DNA of 64,000 nt from Actinomycetota bacterium (GTDB lineage: Bacteria > Actinomycetota > Acidimicrobiia > Acidimicrobiales > Ilumatobacteraceae), in NCBI GenBank assembly GCA_030645495.1, contig JAUSLV010000018.1, positions 1-64,000 of the forward strand, read 5' to 3'. Under the pieces are notes generated by a model. The model worked only from the letters and a program-made list of their open reading frames with translations. It was not told where the DNA came from and made no database searches. Position 1 is the first letter of the stretch. Each line of letters begins with the position of its first letter. The position numbers and the translations under genes are program-made. Positions 1-8,307 of the stretch are shown here, piece after piece.

Positions 1-1
1 C

Positions 2-1063
2 ACCGAATACGGTGCGTTCGTTGATCTGGGCGGCGTTGACGGCCTGTTGCACGTCACCGACATGGCTTGGCGTCGCGTCAACCACCCGTCGGAAATTCTG
101 GCGATTGGCGAGACGGTCAAAGTTCAGGTCATCAAGATCAACAAAGACACTCACCGCATTTCGCTGGGCATGAAGCAGTTGCAATCGGATCCTTGGGATG
201 CGGTTGAAGCGGCCTATCCTCTGGGCTCGATCCACAAGGGTCGCGTCACCAACATCACCGATTACGGCGCCTTCGTGGAGCTGGAAGCCGGTGTTGAAGG
301 TCTGGTTCACGTCTCGGAAATGTCCTGGACCAAGAAGAACGTGCACCCCGGCAAGATCGTGTCCACCTCGCAAGAGGTTGAGGTCATGGTTCTGGAAATC
401 GACAGCACCAAGCGCCGCGTTTCCTTGGGGCTCAAGCAGACCCAGCGCAACCCGTGGGAAGTGTTTGCCGAAACCCATCCGGTCGGCACCAACATCGAAG
501 GCGAAGTCAAGAACATCACCGAATTCGGTCTGTTCGTCGGCCTCGACAACGACATCGACGGCATGGTTCACCTGTCCGACCTGTCGTGGGACCAGCGCGG
601 CGAAGACGCGATCCAGAACTATCGCAAGGGCGACACCGTCACCGCTTCGGTCACCGAAGTTGACGTCGAGAAAGAGCGTATCTCGCTGTCGATCAAAGCC
701 TTGGGCGAAGACACCTTCTCGGAAGCTGTTGATGGCGTGAAGCGTGGTGGGATCATCACCGTCGTCGTCACCGCGATCGAAGAAGGCGGCGTCGAAGTGG
801 AATACAACGGCGCCAAGTCGTTCATCCGCCGTTCGGACCTGTCGCGCGATCGTGCCGATCAGCGCCCCGAGCGTTTCTCGGTAGGCGACAAGATCGACGT
901 CCGCGTCACCAACATCGACCCGAAGACCCGCCGTATGGGTCTGTCGATCAAGGCCCGCGAGATCGCCGAAGAGAAAGAAGCCGTGGAGCAGTATGGCTCG
1001 TCCGATTCGGGCGCAAGCTTGGGCGATATCCTCGGCGCGGCTCTGAAGGGCGACAAGAACTGA
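2..1063 (+). CDS. rpsA: 30S ribosomal protein S1, C-terminal part (5' end outside window)
   Basis: S1 is an RNA-binding ribosomal protein that helps load mRNA onto the 30S subunit. The frame is open from base 2, so the N-terminus lies upstream of the window. What remains is 353 residues holding the end of one S1 (OB-fold) repeat and three further complete repeats, each with the YGAFV..GLVH pattern and a closing RISLGMK/RVSLGLK/RISLSIK/RMGLSIK strand. A complete alphaproteobacterial S1 has about six repeats and 550-560 residues, so roughly the first third is missing. The gene ends in a strong terminator and is followed by ihfB, the usual order in Rhodobacterales. The family call is very safe. 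Confidence 0.97.
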   Translation, partial: TEYGAFVDLGGVDGLLHVTDMAWRRVNHPSEILAIGETVKVQVIKINKDTHRISLGMKQLQSDPWDAVEAAYPLGSIHKGRVTNITDYGAFVELEAGVEGLVHVSEMSWTKKNVHPGKIVSTSQEVEVMVLEIDSTKRRVSLGLKQTQRNPWEVFAETHPVGTNIEGEVKNITEFGLFVGLDNDIDGMVHLSDLSWDQRGEDAIQNYRKGDTVTASVTEVDVEKERISLSIKALGEDTFSEAVDGVKRGGIITVVVTAIEEGGVEVEYNGAKSFIRRSDLSRDRADQRPERFSVGDKIDVRVTNIDPKTRRMGLSIKAREIAEEKEAVEQYGSSDSGASLGDILGAALKGDKN

Positions 1064-1087
1064 TCCAGCCGTTAGCGGCAGACAAAA

Positions 1088-1120
1088 GGGGCCCCGTGGC
1101 AACACGGGGCCCTTTGCTTT
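1088..1120 (+). terminator. Rho-independent terminator of rpsA
   Basis: A perfect 10-bp GC-rich stem (1089-1098 with 1103-1112, GGGCCCCGTG / CACGGGGCCC) closes a GCAA tetraloop and is followed by TTTGCTTT. It sits 25 bases after the rpsA stop codon. Confidence 0.85.
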
Positions 1121-1144
1121 GGCCCCTTTAGACTGCATTTTCAT

Positions 1145-1172
1145 TTGTGTGCTGAAAAATTATGCCTATAGT
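1145..1172 (+). promoter_or_regulatory. Candidate sigma-70 promoter of ihfB
   Basis: TTGTGT at 1145-1150 and TATAGT at 1167-1172 are separated by 16 bases, in an AT-rich patch about 70 bases before ihfB and after the rpsA terminator. It is called from sequence match and position only. Confidence 0.45.
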
Positions 1173-1243
1173 CCAAGGCATAACAGCGTGGCGAGGCCCA
1201 GAACCCCATAAAGGGGCACGGCACCACAAGGGGGATATCGCGG

Positions 1244-1525
1244 ATGATCCGGTCTGAACTGATCCAGAAAATCGCGGATGAAAATCCGCACCTGACGCAG
1301 CGCCATGTCGAACGCATCGTCAACACCGTGTTCGAAGAAATCATCGACGCACTGGCCAAGGGCGACCGGGTCGAACTGCGCGGCTTCGGTGCGTTTTCGG
1401 TCAAGGCGCGCGATGCGCGCGTCGGCCGCAACCCGCGCACCGGCGAGGCTGTCAACGTCGAGGACAAGAAGGTTCCCTTCTTCAAGACCGGCAAATTGCT
1501 GCGTGATCGGCTGAACGGCAAATAA
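1244..1525 (+). CDS. ihfB: Integration host factor subunit beta
   Basis: This is the beta subunit of the IHF heterodimer, a nucleoid protein that binds the minor groove and bends DNA sharply at specific sites. The 93-residue product has the full HU/IHF fold: N-terminal helices ([11 protein letters not shown]), the RGFGAF strand and the beta-arm signature [10 protein letters not shown], which carries the intercalating proline. Its length is normal for the family. A purine-rich AAGGGGG lies 8-14 bases before the ATG. Its place just after rpsA is conserved in Proteobacteria and supports IhfB over HU. Confidence 0.95.
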   Translation: MIRSELIQKIADENPHLTQRHVERIVNTVFEEIIDALAKGDRVELRGFGAFSVKARDARVGRNPRTGEAVNVEDKKVPFFKTGKLLRDRLNGK

Positions 1526-1601
1526 GACGCATTGCGCGCATGCCTGCCAGCGCCGATACAAGACTCGAGACTGGCGGCTGCATCTGCGAAAAGGCGGTTC
1601 G

Positions 1602-1961
1602 ATGTTACGTTATCTGCGCTACCTGCTGCTTGCCCTGCTGGGCGTTGGCCTGCTGACCACCGCGCTGGCCAACCGCGCGCCGGTTCTGGTCAAGGCGATG
1701 CCCGATGATCTGGCGGCGTTTCTGGGCCTGAACTGGCAACTGGAACTGCCGCTGTTTCTGGTGATCTTTGGCGGCATTGTCGCGGGCCTGCTGATCGGCT
1801 TTGTCTGGGAATGGCTGCGCGAGCACAAGCACCGCGCCGTAGCCTCCACCAAAACCCGCGAAGTGTCGCGGCTGGAACGCGAGCTTGCCACCATGCGCGA
1901 CGCCACCTCTGTGCCGCAAGATGACATCATCGCGCTGCTGGACAGACCGAAAGCCAAGTGA
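1602..1961 (+). CDS. LapA-domain (DUF1049) inner membrane protein
   Basis: A small membrane protein of 119 residues. Two hydrophobic segments (about residues 5-23 and 48-70) flank a short periplasmic loop, and a charged coiled-coil-like tail (about 75-119) would be cytoplasmic. This is the layout of the lipopolysaccharide assembly protein A domain family; in Escherichia coli LapA works with LapB to adjust LPS synthesis. No LapB is visible here. The stop codon TGA is followed directly by the ATG of trpF with no spacer, so the two are co-transcribed. The rpsA-ihfB-lapA-trpF order is typical of Rhodobacteraceae. The precise role here is inferred. Confidence 0.75.
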   Translation: MLRYLRYLLLALLGVGLLTTALANRAPVLVKAMPDDLAAFLGLNWQLELPLFLVIFGGIVAGLLIGFVWEWLREHKHRAVASTKTREVSRLERELATMRDATSVPQDDIIALLDRPKAK

Positions 1962-2624
1962 ATGCCTGATATCCGTGTGAAAATCTGCGGCCTGCGCACG
2001 CTGGCGGATGTGGCTGCTGTCGCCGCAGCGGGTGCGGCCTATGCGGGCTTCGTGTTCTTTCCGAAATCGCCGCGGCATCTGACCATCGCGCAGGCGCGCG
2101 AGTTGACCCTTGCCGCGCCCTTGGGTCTGGCCAAGGTGGCGCTGGTGGTCGATGCCGATGACGCGCTGCTGGATGCGATCACCGAGGCAATGCCGCTGGA
2201 CATGCTGCAACTGCATGGCCACGAAACACCCGACCGCGTCGCCGAGGTGCGCGCCCGCTATGGCCTGCCGGTGATGAAGGCGGTGGGCGTCGCCGATGAA
2301 GGCGATCTGGCGGCGGTGTTCGACTATTCGCTGGTGGCGGATCAGATTCTGGTCGATGCCAAGCCGCCGAAAAACGCCGCCCTGCCCGGCGGCAATGGCC
2401 TGTCGTTCGATTGGCGTCTGGTGGCGCAACGCCGCTGGCTGCGGCCATGGATGCTGGCGGGCGGGCTGACCCCGGACAACGTCGCAGAGGCGATCCGGCT
2501 GACCAACGCGCGGCAGGTCGATGTGTCATCCGGCGTGGAATCCGCGCCCGGTGTGAAAGATGCGGGCCGGATCAATGCCTTTGTGCGCGCAGCGATACAA
2601 GACGGCCCGCCGATCTTGCGCTAA
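1962..2624 (+). CDS. trpF: Phosphoribosylanthranilate isomerase
   Basis: Third step of tryptophan synthesis from anthranilate: isomerises N-(5-phosphoribosyl)anthranilate to the carboxyphenylamino-deoxyribulose phosphate by an Amadori rearrangement. The 220-residue single-domain TIM barrel starts with VKICGL, which carries the catalytic cysteine, has the [10 protein letters not shown] segment, the QLHGHE strand, the catalytic aspartate region LVDAKPPK, and ends with [10 protein letters not shown] and VDVSSGVE, the phosphate-binding loops. Length and motifs are standard. It abuts the lapA-like gene. Confidence 0.95.
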   Translation: MPDIRVKICGLRTLADVAAVAAAGAAYAGFVFFPKSPRHLTIAQARELTLAAPLGLAKVALVVDADDALLDAITEAMPLDMLQLHGHETPDRVAEVRARYGLPVMKAVGVADEGDLAAVFDYSLVADQILVDAKPPKNAALPGGNGLSFDWRLVAQRRWLRPWMLAGGLTPDNVAEAIRLTNARQVDVSSGVESAPGVKDAGRINAFVRAAIQDGPPILR

Positions 2625-2747
2625 AGCGATGCTGTGCTGGCGCGGTGCGTGACACCCGGCTTTCGCTGCGCGAAATCCGGGCTTTCACACACCCTACCTC
2701 GTGCCAAGTCTATGACTGCGGTTCCGTTGCATGCCGGACGCTCCGCT

Positions 2748-2812
2748 GGGAGTATTTGTGCCAAGATGAATGCGGAACAGACTTGTGCCTTCATCTTGGC
2801 ACAAATACTCCC
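2748..2812. repeat. Perfect 23-bp inverted repeat (dispersed palindrome)
   Basis: The 23 bases at 2748-2770 are the exact reverse complement of 2790-2812, with a 19-base loop. The core TGCCAAGATGAA is shared with the palindrome at 4886-4952. It lies in the 261-base gap between trpF and the convergent AsnC-like gene, where it could act as a bidirectional terminator. No gene is seen in the rest of this gap. Confidence 0.8.
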
Positions 2813-2885
2813 GCCGGAGGCATTTATCGGCCAGACAGACCTGAGCCGGTTTGCAAAAGCTGCGTGATTTCACGCAGCCGAGCGA

Positions 2886-3122
2886 TCAGAACGCCTTGAA
2901 CGTCATCGTCGTCAGGGTCCGGACGATGCCCGGAATATCGAACAGCTTTTCCGACAGGTAATGCCCGACATCCGCCTCATCGGGGATATAGATCTTGGCG
3001 ATCAGATCATATTCGCCCGAGGTGGAGTAAAGCTCGCTGACGACTTCGCGGTCATAAATCGCGGTGGCGACCTCGTAGGTCTTGCCAGGGGTGCAGCGGA
3101 ATTGAACGAAAACGCAGGTCAT
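2886..3122 (-). CDS. Stand-alone Lrp/AsnC ligand-binding (RAM) domain protein
   Basis: This 78-residue protein is only the C-terminal alpha-beta effector-binding domain of the Lrp/AsnC family, without the HTH DNA-binding half. It shows the family's early VQFRCTPGK strand, the STSGEYDLIAKIYIP segment and the closing GIVRTLTTMTF strand. Such single-domain proteins can form ring oligomers or modulate full-length Lrp partners; no such partner lies nearby. An AGAGG ribosome site precedes the ATG. The domain call is safe; the ligand and role are unknown. Confidence 0.85.
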   Translation of the reverse strand: MTCVFVQFRCTPGKTYEVATAIYDREVVSELYSTSGEYDLIAKIYIPDEADVGHYLSEKLFDIPGIVRTLTTMTFKAF

Positions 3123-3171
3123 CGCAGCCTCTTTCTGATTTGCCCCACCCTAGCCGATGCGCGGCCGAAGT

Positions 3172-4710
3172 CTAGCCATCCGCCTGCGCAGTCAGGGTCA
3201 GCGGCACCGAGGCCGGCCGCAGGTCTTCCACCGTCAGCCCGGCATGCGGCCGCGCCAGCCGGTTGCGCACCACCCACATCAGCCGCTTTTCAGCGCGGGT
3301 GATCGCCACATAAGCCAGCCGCTTCCACAACGGCACCCCCGCCTCCGACCGCCCCGCCGCCGCCGCCGCATAAAGATCGGGGGCAAACACCTGCACCGTC
3401 TCCCACTGCGACCCTTGCGCCTTATGGATCGTCACCGCCGCGCCATGCAGAAACGCCGCGCCCATGGTGGCCGCCGAGGCGATGAACGGCTCTTCCTCAT
3501 CCGGGCGCTCGATCTTGATGATCGAGGCAGCAGAGACCTGCGGATCTTCGGCGCCGACGACATGGATCTTCGAAAAACCGGGCCGACTGCCCGGACCAAG
3601 GAAGATCACCTGCGCCCCCTTGATCAAGCCGCGCGCCTCCAGATCAATCCGCTTCTTGCGGTGCTTCAACGGCAATTCGATGCCATCACAGATCAACGGC
3701 TCGCCGGGCAGCAACTGGTCGTCCGGCGCGCCATGCGCCGCCCGGAAAGCGTTGATCAGCCTGATCCGGGTGGCATTGCGCCAGACCAGCACCGGGCTGC
3801 GCGCCATCAGATCGGCATCGACCCGCTCCGCCCAGACCACCCGATCATCCTTTTTCGCCGCAGCCTCCACCATCCGTTCGAAGGTCTCAAAGCTCAAAGC
3901 CGGATCGCCCAAAGCATGCGCCAGATCCAAGATCGGATTGTCCTGCGCCTGCCGGTGAATGCGGCTGAGCGTCAGCTTGCGCCCTTCACCCAGCCGGTCA
4001 AACACCATCTCGCCGGACAATCCCACCGGAGCCAGTTGCGCTGGATCGCCGAACAGCACCAGCGTCGGAAAAATCTCGCGCAGATCGTCCAGCGCGCGTT
4101 CATCCAGCATCGAGGATTCATCGACAAAGCCGATGTCCAGCGGCTCTTCCCGCCGCTTCCAGCCCTTGATGAAATCCGAGCCGCGCAGGCCCGCCGCCGC
4201 CAGCGCACCGGGGATCGACGCGACGGTCTGATAAAACGCATGCGCCCGGTCCAGCGCCAGTTCGGTCAAGCCTTCCACCACCGGGCGCGCGCCCTGCCCG
4301 GTCAGCCACTCGGCGATCTTCTCATACTGCGGATCGTAAACGGGGGTGTAGAGAATGCGGTGAATGGTGGTGGCCGGCACCCCCCGCATCCGCAACACCG
4401 AGGCCGCCTTGTTGGTCGGTGCCAAGATCGCCAAGGTCCGGCGATCCTTGCGCTTTTTCGGCTCGTAATCGCCCGAAACCAGATCGACGCCCGCCGCCGC
4501 CAAAGCTTTGTAAAGGCTGGCCAACAGCATGGTCTTGCCAGAGCCTGCCTTGCCTACCACCGCCAGCACGCTGGATTTGCCTTCGGGCCGCGGCTCCAGC
4601 CCGGCATTTTCCAGATCCACGCCCATACCAAACAATTCCGCCGAAACGCGGTCATAGGCCTCGGCCTGATCATCGGAAAAGGTAAGTTTGACGGGGCTGA
4701 GTTCGGTCAT
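3172..4710 (-). CDS. RecD-like ATP-dependent DNA helicase (AAA_30 / UvrD C-terminal)
   Basis: A superfamily 1 helicase of about 512 residues. Walker A is VGKAGSGKT (about residue 50 from the chosen start), followed by the ILAPTNKAA motif, the GFVDESSMLD Walker B (DESS in place of DEAS), the LFGDPAQLAPV motif III and, near the end, TIHKAQGSQW and LAYVAITRAEKRL (motifs V and VI). This is the plan of RecD and related exonuclease V alpha-type helicases found alone in Rhodobacterales. No RecB or RecC is present, so it probably acts alone, perhaps like RecD2. The start at 4710 (MTELSP) is preferred over an upstream ATG at 4764 that would add 18 non-conserved residues. Confidence 0.85.
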   Translation of the reverse strand: MTELSPVKLTFSDDQAEAYDRVSAELFGMGVDLENAGLEPRPEGKSSVLAVVGKAGSGKTMLLASLYKALAAAGVDLVSGDYEPKKRKDRRTLAILAPTNKAASVLRMRGVPATTIHRILYTPVYDPQYEKIAEWLTGQGARPVVEGLTELALDRAHAFYQTVASIPGALAAAGLRGSDFIKGWKRREEPLDIGFVDESSMLDERALDDLREIFPTLVLFGDPAQLAPVGLSGEMVFDRLGEGRKLTLSRIHRQAQDNPILDLAHALGDPALSFETFERMVEAAAKKDDRVVWAERVDADLMARSPVLVWRNATRIRLINAFRAAHGAPDDQLLPGEPLICDGIELPLKHRKKRIDLEARGLIKGAQVIFLGPGSRPGFSKIHVVGAEDPQVSAASIIKIERPDEEEPFIASAATMGAAFLHGAAVTIHKAQGSQWETVQVFAPDLYAAAAAGRSEAGVPLWKRLAYVAITRAEKRLMWVVRNRLARPHAGLTVEDLRPASVPLTLTAQADG

Positions 4711-4842
4711 CGAGCCAGCATAAGCGAGGACGGCGGCAAGGGCCAGTGCGCGAGCTTCACACAACTGCCGTTTTGCGGGGCATCGAGCCCCTCAAACGGC
4801 GCTGACGCAACTTAACGGCACGCTTCAGACTACTGCAGATAT

Positions 4843-4862
4843 AAAGGGGGCCAGCCCCCTTT
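4843..4862 (-). terminator. Rho-independent terminator, probably of ccrA
   Basis: AAAGGGGG (4843-4850) pairs with CCCCCTTT (4855-4862) around a 4-base loop. On the minus strand the stem runs into TTTATA. It lies about 200 bases downstream of the ccrA stop codon. Confidence 0.6.
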
Positions 4863-4885
4863 TCGCATTTGCGCCGCAAATGCTG

Positions 4886-4952
4886 ACCCCCGGGATATTT
4901 TTGCCAAGATGAAGCAAGTCCACGTTCATCTTGGCCAAAATATCCTCGGGGG
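4886..4952. repeat. Near-perfect 27-bp inverted repeat related to the one at 2748-2812
   Basis: Bases 4886-4913 pair with 4925-4952, with one bulge and one mismatch. Both this and the 2.75 kb palindrome carry TTGCCAAGATGAA-like arms, so they belong to one repeated family. Confidence 0.7.
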
Positions 4953-5058
4953 TGAGGCGTAGCCGAGGGGGCAGAAAGCCCCCTTCATCCTGAGCCGGAG
5001 CGCGATAGCGCGCAGGCGAGGCAAAAGCCCTGCGCGGCACGCGCTCCGTCGGGTTGTC

Positions 5059-6351
5059 TTAGCGGTTCAGGCTGGCGTCGAGGGTATCTTCGAAGGTGCG
5101 CAACCCGGTGCGCGGGGCTTGCACCAGCACTGCCATGTTACCCGGCTTGTGCTTGTTGGTCCGCATCAGCATATGCGCTGCCGGGATTTCCGCCCAGGGG
5201 AAGACCTCGGACATGCAGGGGTCGATGCGGCGTTCGATCATCAGCTTGTTTGCCGCCGCTGCCTGCTTCAGATGCGCGAAGTGGCTGCCCTGCAAACGCT
5301 TCTGGTGCATCCACATATAGCGCACGTCAAAGGTGCAGTTGAAGCCGGAAGTGCCGGCACAGATCACCACCATGCCGCCCTTTTTACAGACCAGCGACGA
5401 CACCGGGAAGGTCGCCTCGCCCGGATGTTCGAACACCATATCGACATTCACGCCCTTGCCGGTGATATCCCAGATTGCCTTGCCAAAGCGGCGGGCTTCT
5501 TTCAGCCAGTCGTTATATTCTGGCGTGTTCACCGTGGGCAGTTGCCCCCAGCATTTGAAATCCTTGCGGTTGATCACGCCCTTGGCGCCCAGCCCCATCA
5601 CGAAGGCACGCTTGTCTTCTTCCGAGATCACCCCGATCGCATTCGCCCCTGCCGTGTTGATCAACTGGATCGCGAACGAGCCAAGCCCGCCCGACGCGCC
5701 CCAGACCAGCACGTTCTGCCCCGGTTGCAGATCATGCGGCGCGTGGCCGAACAACATGCGGTAGGCGGTGGCCAGCGTCAGAGTGTAGCAGGCGGATTCC
5801 TCCCACGTCAGGTGGCGGGGGCGCGGCATCAGCTGTTGCGCCTGCACGCGGGTAAATTGCGCGAAGGACCCATCGGGGGTTTCATAGCCCCAGATCCGCT
5901 GCGAAGGCGAGAACATCGGGTCGCCGCCGTTGCATTCCTCGTCGTCGCCATCGTCCTGGTTGCAATGCACCACAACCTCGTCGCCGACTTTCCAGCGCTT
6001 CACCTTGTCGCCCACCGCCCAGACGATGCCGGCGGCATCCGAGCCTGCAACGTGGATCGGCTGCTTGTGGCCATCAAACGGGCTGATCGGCACGCCCAGG
6101 GCGGCCCAGACGCCGTTGTAATTCACGCCCGCCGCCATCACCAGCACCAGCACTTCGTGGCTGTCGATTTTCCAGGTATCCATCACCTCGACCTGCATCG
6201 CGGTGTCGGGTTCGCCGTGGCGGTCCTTGCGGATCGCCCATGCATACATCTTGGCCGGCACATGACCCAGGGGCGGCATTTCGCCTACCTCATAGAGATC
6301 CTTGATCGGCGCCTCGTAGGGGGTGATTGCCGAAGCGGTATCCAAAGCCAT
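5059..6351 (-). CDS. ccrA: Crotonyl-CoA carboxylase/reductase
   Basis: Key enzyme of the ethylmalonyl-CoA pathway: reductively carboxylates crotonyl-CoA with NADPH and CO2 to ethylmalonyl-CoA. It belongs to the medium-chain dehydrogenase family. The 430-residue product shows the N-terminal catalytic domain (VNYNGVWAALG, HVAGSDAAG), the Ccr-specific insert with HCNQDDGDDEECN, the nucleotide-binding GASGGLGSFAIQL and the FEHPGEATFP segment. The start at 6351 has a GGAGGC ribosome site; an upstream in-frame ATG at 6363 is less well placed. The next enzyme of the pathway, ecm, lies 2 kb away and is divergently transcribed, as in Rhodobacter. Confidence 0.95.
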   Translation of the reverse strand: MALDTASAITPYEAPIKDLYEVGEMPPLGHVPAKMYAWAIRKDRHGEPDTAMQVEVMDTWKIDSHEVLVLVMAAGVNYNGVWAALGVPISPFDGHKQPIHVAGSDAAGIVWAVGDKVKRWKVGDEVVVHCNQDDGDDEECNGGDPMFSPSQRIWGYETPDGSFAQFTRVQAQQLMPRPRHLTWEESACYTLTLATAYRMLFGHAPHDLQPGQNVLVWGASGGLGSFAIQLINTAGANAIGVISEEDKRAFVMGLGAKGVINRKDFKCWGQLPTVNTPEYNDWLKEARRFGKAIWDITGKGVNVDMVFEHPGEATFPVSSLVCKKGGMVVICAGTSGFNCTFDVRYMWMHQKRLQGSHFAHLKQAAAANKLMIERRIDPCMSEVFPWAEIPAAHMLMRTNKHKPGNMAVLVQAPRTGLRTFEDTLDASLNR

Positions 6352-6455
6352 CGCTGCCTCCATCAAATGCCGCGCCGCAGAATCGGGGCGGGTTAGGCGA
6401 TTGATACGGGGGTTTTGCGCAACTTTGCAATAGGCAGAAGGTCTAAATTGTAATT

Positions 6456-7835
6456 TTATGTCCGCCGCGTTGCGGCATCTTGCGAAATTTGTGCCAAGCG
6501 CTGCTGCACCGGGGCGGCATAGAACGCCAGCAACGGCTGCGAGCCGGGGCTGGGGCGCAGGTCTTCGCCGATCAGCCCGCGCTTGACCAGCGGCTCCAGC
6601 CCTTCGGTCAAGGCCGCCTGCAACCCTTGCGGCGGCAGTTTCAGCACTGCGCCACCAGCCTGCAATGCGTCGGTCAAGCGGGTGATCGCAGCCAGCAGCG
6701 CCGCACGATCCGCAGGCGCCTCTTGCAAGGCGGCGGCGACCAGCGGCACCGACAGCACCGGCACCACCTTTTCGATCTCGGCCATCAGATGCGCGCCCAA
6801 AGCCTCGGTCGGGCTGTCCGGCGTTGCCGCCAGAAACGCGCGCAGCGACACCGGCGGGCCAAAGCCTGCCGCTGCGGTGCCAAAGCCCTTGAACCGCCCA
6901 CACAGCTTGCGCCACAGGTTGCGCAAGGCAAAGCCAAGGATCGCCAGCGGCTTGCCGCGAAACCGCCGACTGCCCGCCGCCGCCGCATCGGTCAAGATAC
7001 GGTCTTCCAGCACCCGGTCATAGGCCAGCCCGACCGGCACGAACACCACATCGCGGCCCGCAGGTTCATAGCCCTGCACGATGTAGGACAGCAGCCCCAT
7101 CTTGGCCGTCCCTACCCTGCCATCAAGGCTTAGCCCGCCTTCCGGAAAGATCGCCTGCGTCATGCCCTCGGCCGTGGCCATCTGCACATAGCGCGCCAAC
7201 ACCCGGCGATAGAGCGTGTTGCGGCTGCTGCGGCGGATGAAATAGGCCCCCATCGCCCGGATCAACCGCGACAACGGCCAGACCCGCGCCCATTCGCCCA
7301 CCGCATAGGAAATCGCTGATCGGTTCGCCACCAGCCAGGTGATCAGCACATAATCCATGTTGCTGCGGTGGTTCATCACGAAGATCACTGCGGCTTTCGG
7401 ATCTATATACCCCAGCGCCGCATCCACTTTCCCGATGCGCACGCGGTAAACCAGCCGCGACAGCCAGCGCGCCAGCCGGATCGCAAAGCCGAAATACAGC
7501 GTGGTGGAAAACCCCGGCACGATTTCACGGGCATAGGCGCGGGCTTCTTCAAACGCCACCGATCCGGGCACCCCGGTTTCGGCGGCGTGGTCGGCCACCG
7601 CCTCCAGCACGCGCGGATCGTAGGACAGCCGCACGATCATGTCTTGCCGTCGCGCCAATTTGAACAGTTCGATCGGGCGATCCAGCCGCGCGTTCAACTG
7701 CGCCAGTGCCTTTTCGGCGCGTTTGCGGAAGAACCAGCGCACCGAAGGGAACAGGAAATGCGAGGCAAAGGTGATCGCCGCAAAGGCCAGGATCAACAGC
7801 AAAAGCCAGAAAGGAACCGCAACGGGCTGAGTCAT
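6456..7835 (-). CDS. Glycerol-3-phosphate / lysophosphatidate acyltransferase (PlsC-type)
   Basis: A 459-residue membrane-associated acyltransferase. It has one N-terminal hydrophobic helix (about residues 8-28) and the PlsC motifs NHRSNMD (HX4D catalytic pair), AYFIRRSSRN and FPEGGLSLDG. It would transfer an acyl chain to a glycerol-phosphate acceptor in phospholipid synthesis. It is longer than the classical 240-residue PlsC; the extra C-terminal 150 residues are helical and resemble the GPAT-like group often found beside ccr in Rhodobacterales. The exact acceptor cannot be told from sequence. Confidence 0.85.
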   Translation of the reverse strand: MTQPVAVPFWLLLLILAFAAITFASHFLFPSVRWFFRKRAEKALAQLNARLDRPIELFKLARRQDMIVRLSYDPRVLEAVADHAAETGVPGSVAFEEARAYAREIVPGFSTTLYFGFAIRLARWLSRLVYRVRIGKVDAALGYIDPKAAVIFVMNHRSNMDYVLITWLVANRSAISYAVGEWARVWPLSRLIRAMGAYFIRRSSRNTLYRRVLARYVQMATAEGMTQAIFPEGGLSLDGRVGTAKMGLLSYIVQGYEPAGRDVVFVPVGLAYDRVLEDRILTDAAAAGSRRFRGKPLAILGFALRNLWRKLCGRFKGFGTAAAGFGPPVSLRAFLAATPDSPTEALGAHLMAEIEKVVPVLSVPLVAAALQEAPADRAALLAAITRLTDALQAGGAVLKLPPQGLQAALTEGLEPLVKRGLIGEDLRPSPGSQPLLAFYAAPVQQRLAQISQDAATRRT

Positions 7836-7879
7836 GCCGCAATACTGGCATGCCCATCGCGGCCTGACAAAGGTTTCAG

Positions 7880-8293
7880 CTATTCCGCACAGTAATAATC
7901 GTCGGTCTTGCAGATGTTGGCATTGGCCTCGTGCAGCACGGTGCCGTCTCCAAACACCGCGCGGAAATCGAACGCGCAGCAGCCATCGACATTGTCGAAA
8001 TTCAGCCGCATCGACAAGGCGCTGGCCATCCTCGAAGCCGCCATCACATCGCTGCCCCAGCGCGACGCGCCCGCGTTGGGGCTGTCGAATTCAGACAGCG
8101 TCATCCCGGTATCGTTCTGGATGCACACATGCCGGTCATGGGCCTGCGCGCTGAACGGCAGCGCCGCCAGCGCCAGCAAAGGCTTTGGCGCAGGGAAAGC
8201 GCCGTCATGTTGCAGAAGATATGCCGCAACGCAGCGAATTGACACTTGCGGAAAATTACGCTTAGTGCTGCACTGACGAAAGAATGTTACCAA
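7880..8293 (-). CDS. Small secreted cysteine-containing protein, N-terminus uncertain
   Basis: The conserved-looking part starts with a signal-peptide core (LLALAALPFSAQA, then cleavage before HDRHVC) and a mature region of about 85 residues with five cysteines, which suggests disulfides in the periplasm. I do not recognise the family. In-frame starts upstream are poor (TTG at 8293, GTG at 8245). The only nearby ATG (8208) is in another frame. Either the true start is unusual or a one-base error or frameshift lies inside the signal peptide. The open frame also covers the likely ecm promoter region, so its first 25-30 codons are doubtful. Confidence 0.5.
   Translation of the reverse strand: MVTFFRQCSTKRNFPQVSIRCVAAYLLQHDGAFPAPKPLLALAALPFSAQAHDRHVCIQNDTGMTLSEFDSPNAGASRWGSDVMAASRMASALSMRLNFDNVDGCCAFDFRAVFGDGTVLHEANANICKTDDYYCAE
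8239..8267 (+). promoter_or_regulatory. Candidate promoter of ecm
   Basis: A consensus TTGACA at 8239-8244 is followed after 17 bases by TTAGTG, a weak -10. It lies 40 bases before the ecm start, in the only AT-rich part of this divergent region. Confidence 0.35.
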
Positions 8294-8307
8294 GCGAGGA
8301 TCGCATC

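Larger units (their letters stand above)
4711..5058. other. 348-base intergenic gap with two hairpins
   Basis: No credible gene is visible between the helicase and ccrA, both on the minus strand. The gap contains the small terminator at 4843-4862 and the long palindrome at 4886-4952, listed separately. Confidence 0.6.

Noticed and set aside
3157-4815. 552-codon plus-strand frame opposite the helicase
   Set aside because: It is His/Arg/Gln-rich antisense shadow of a clear helicase gene on the minus strand.
6352-6915. Long upstream extension of ccrA
   Set aside because: The extra 188 codons are a shadow of the acyltransferase gene. The Shine-Dalgarno site at 6351 and family length support the short form.
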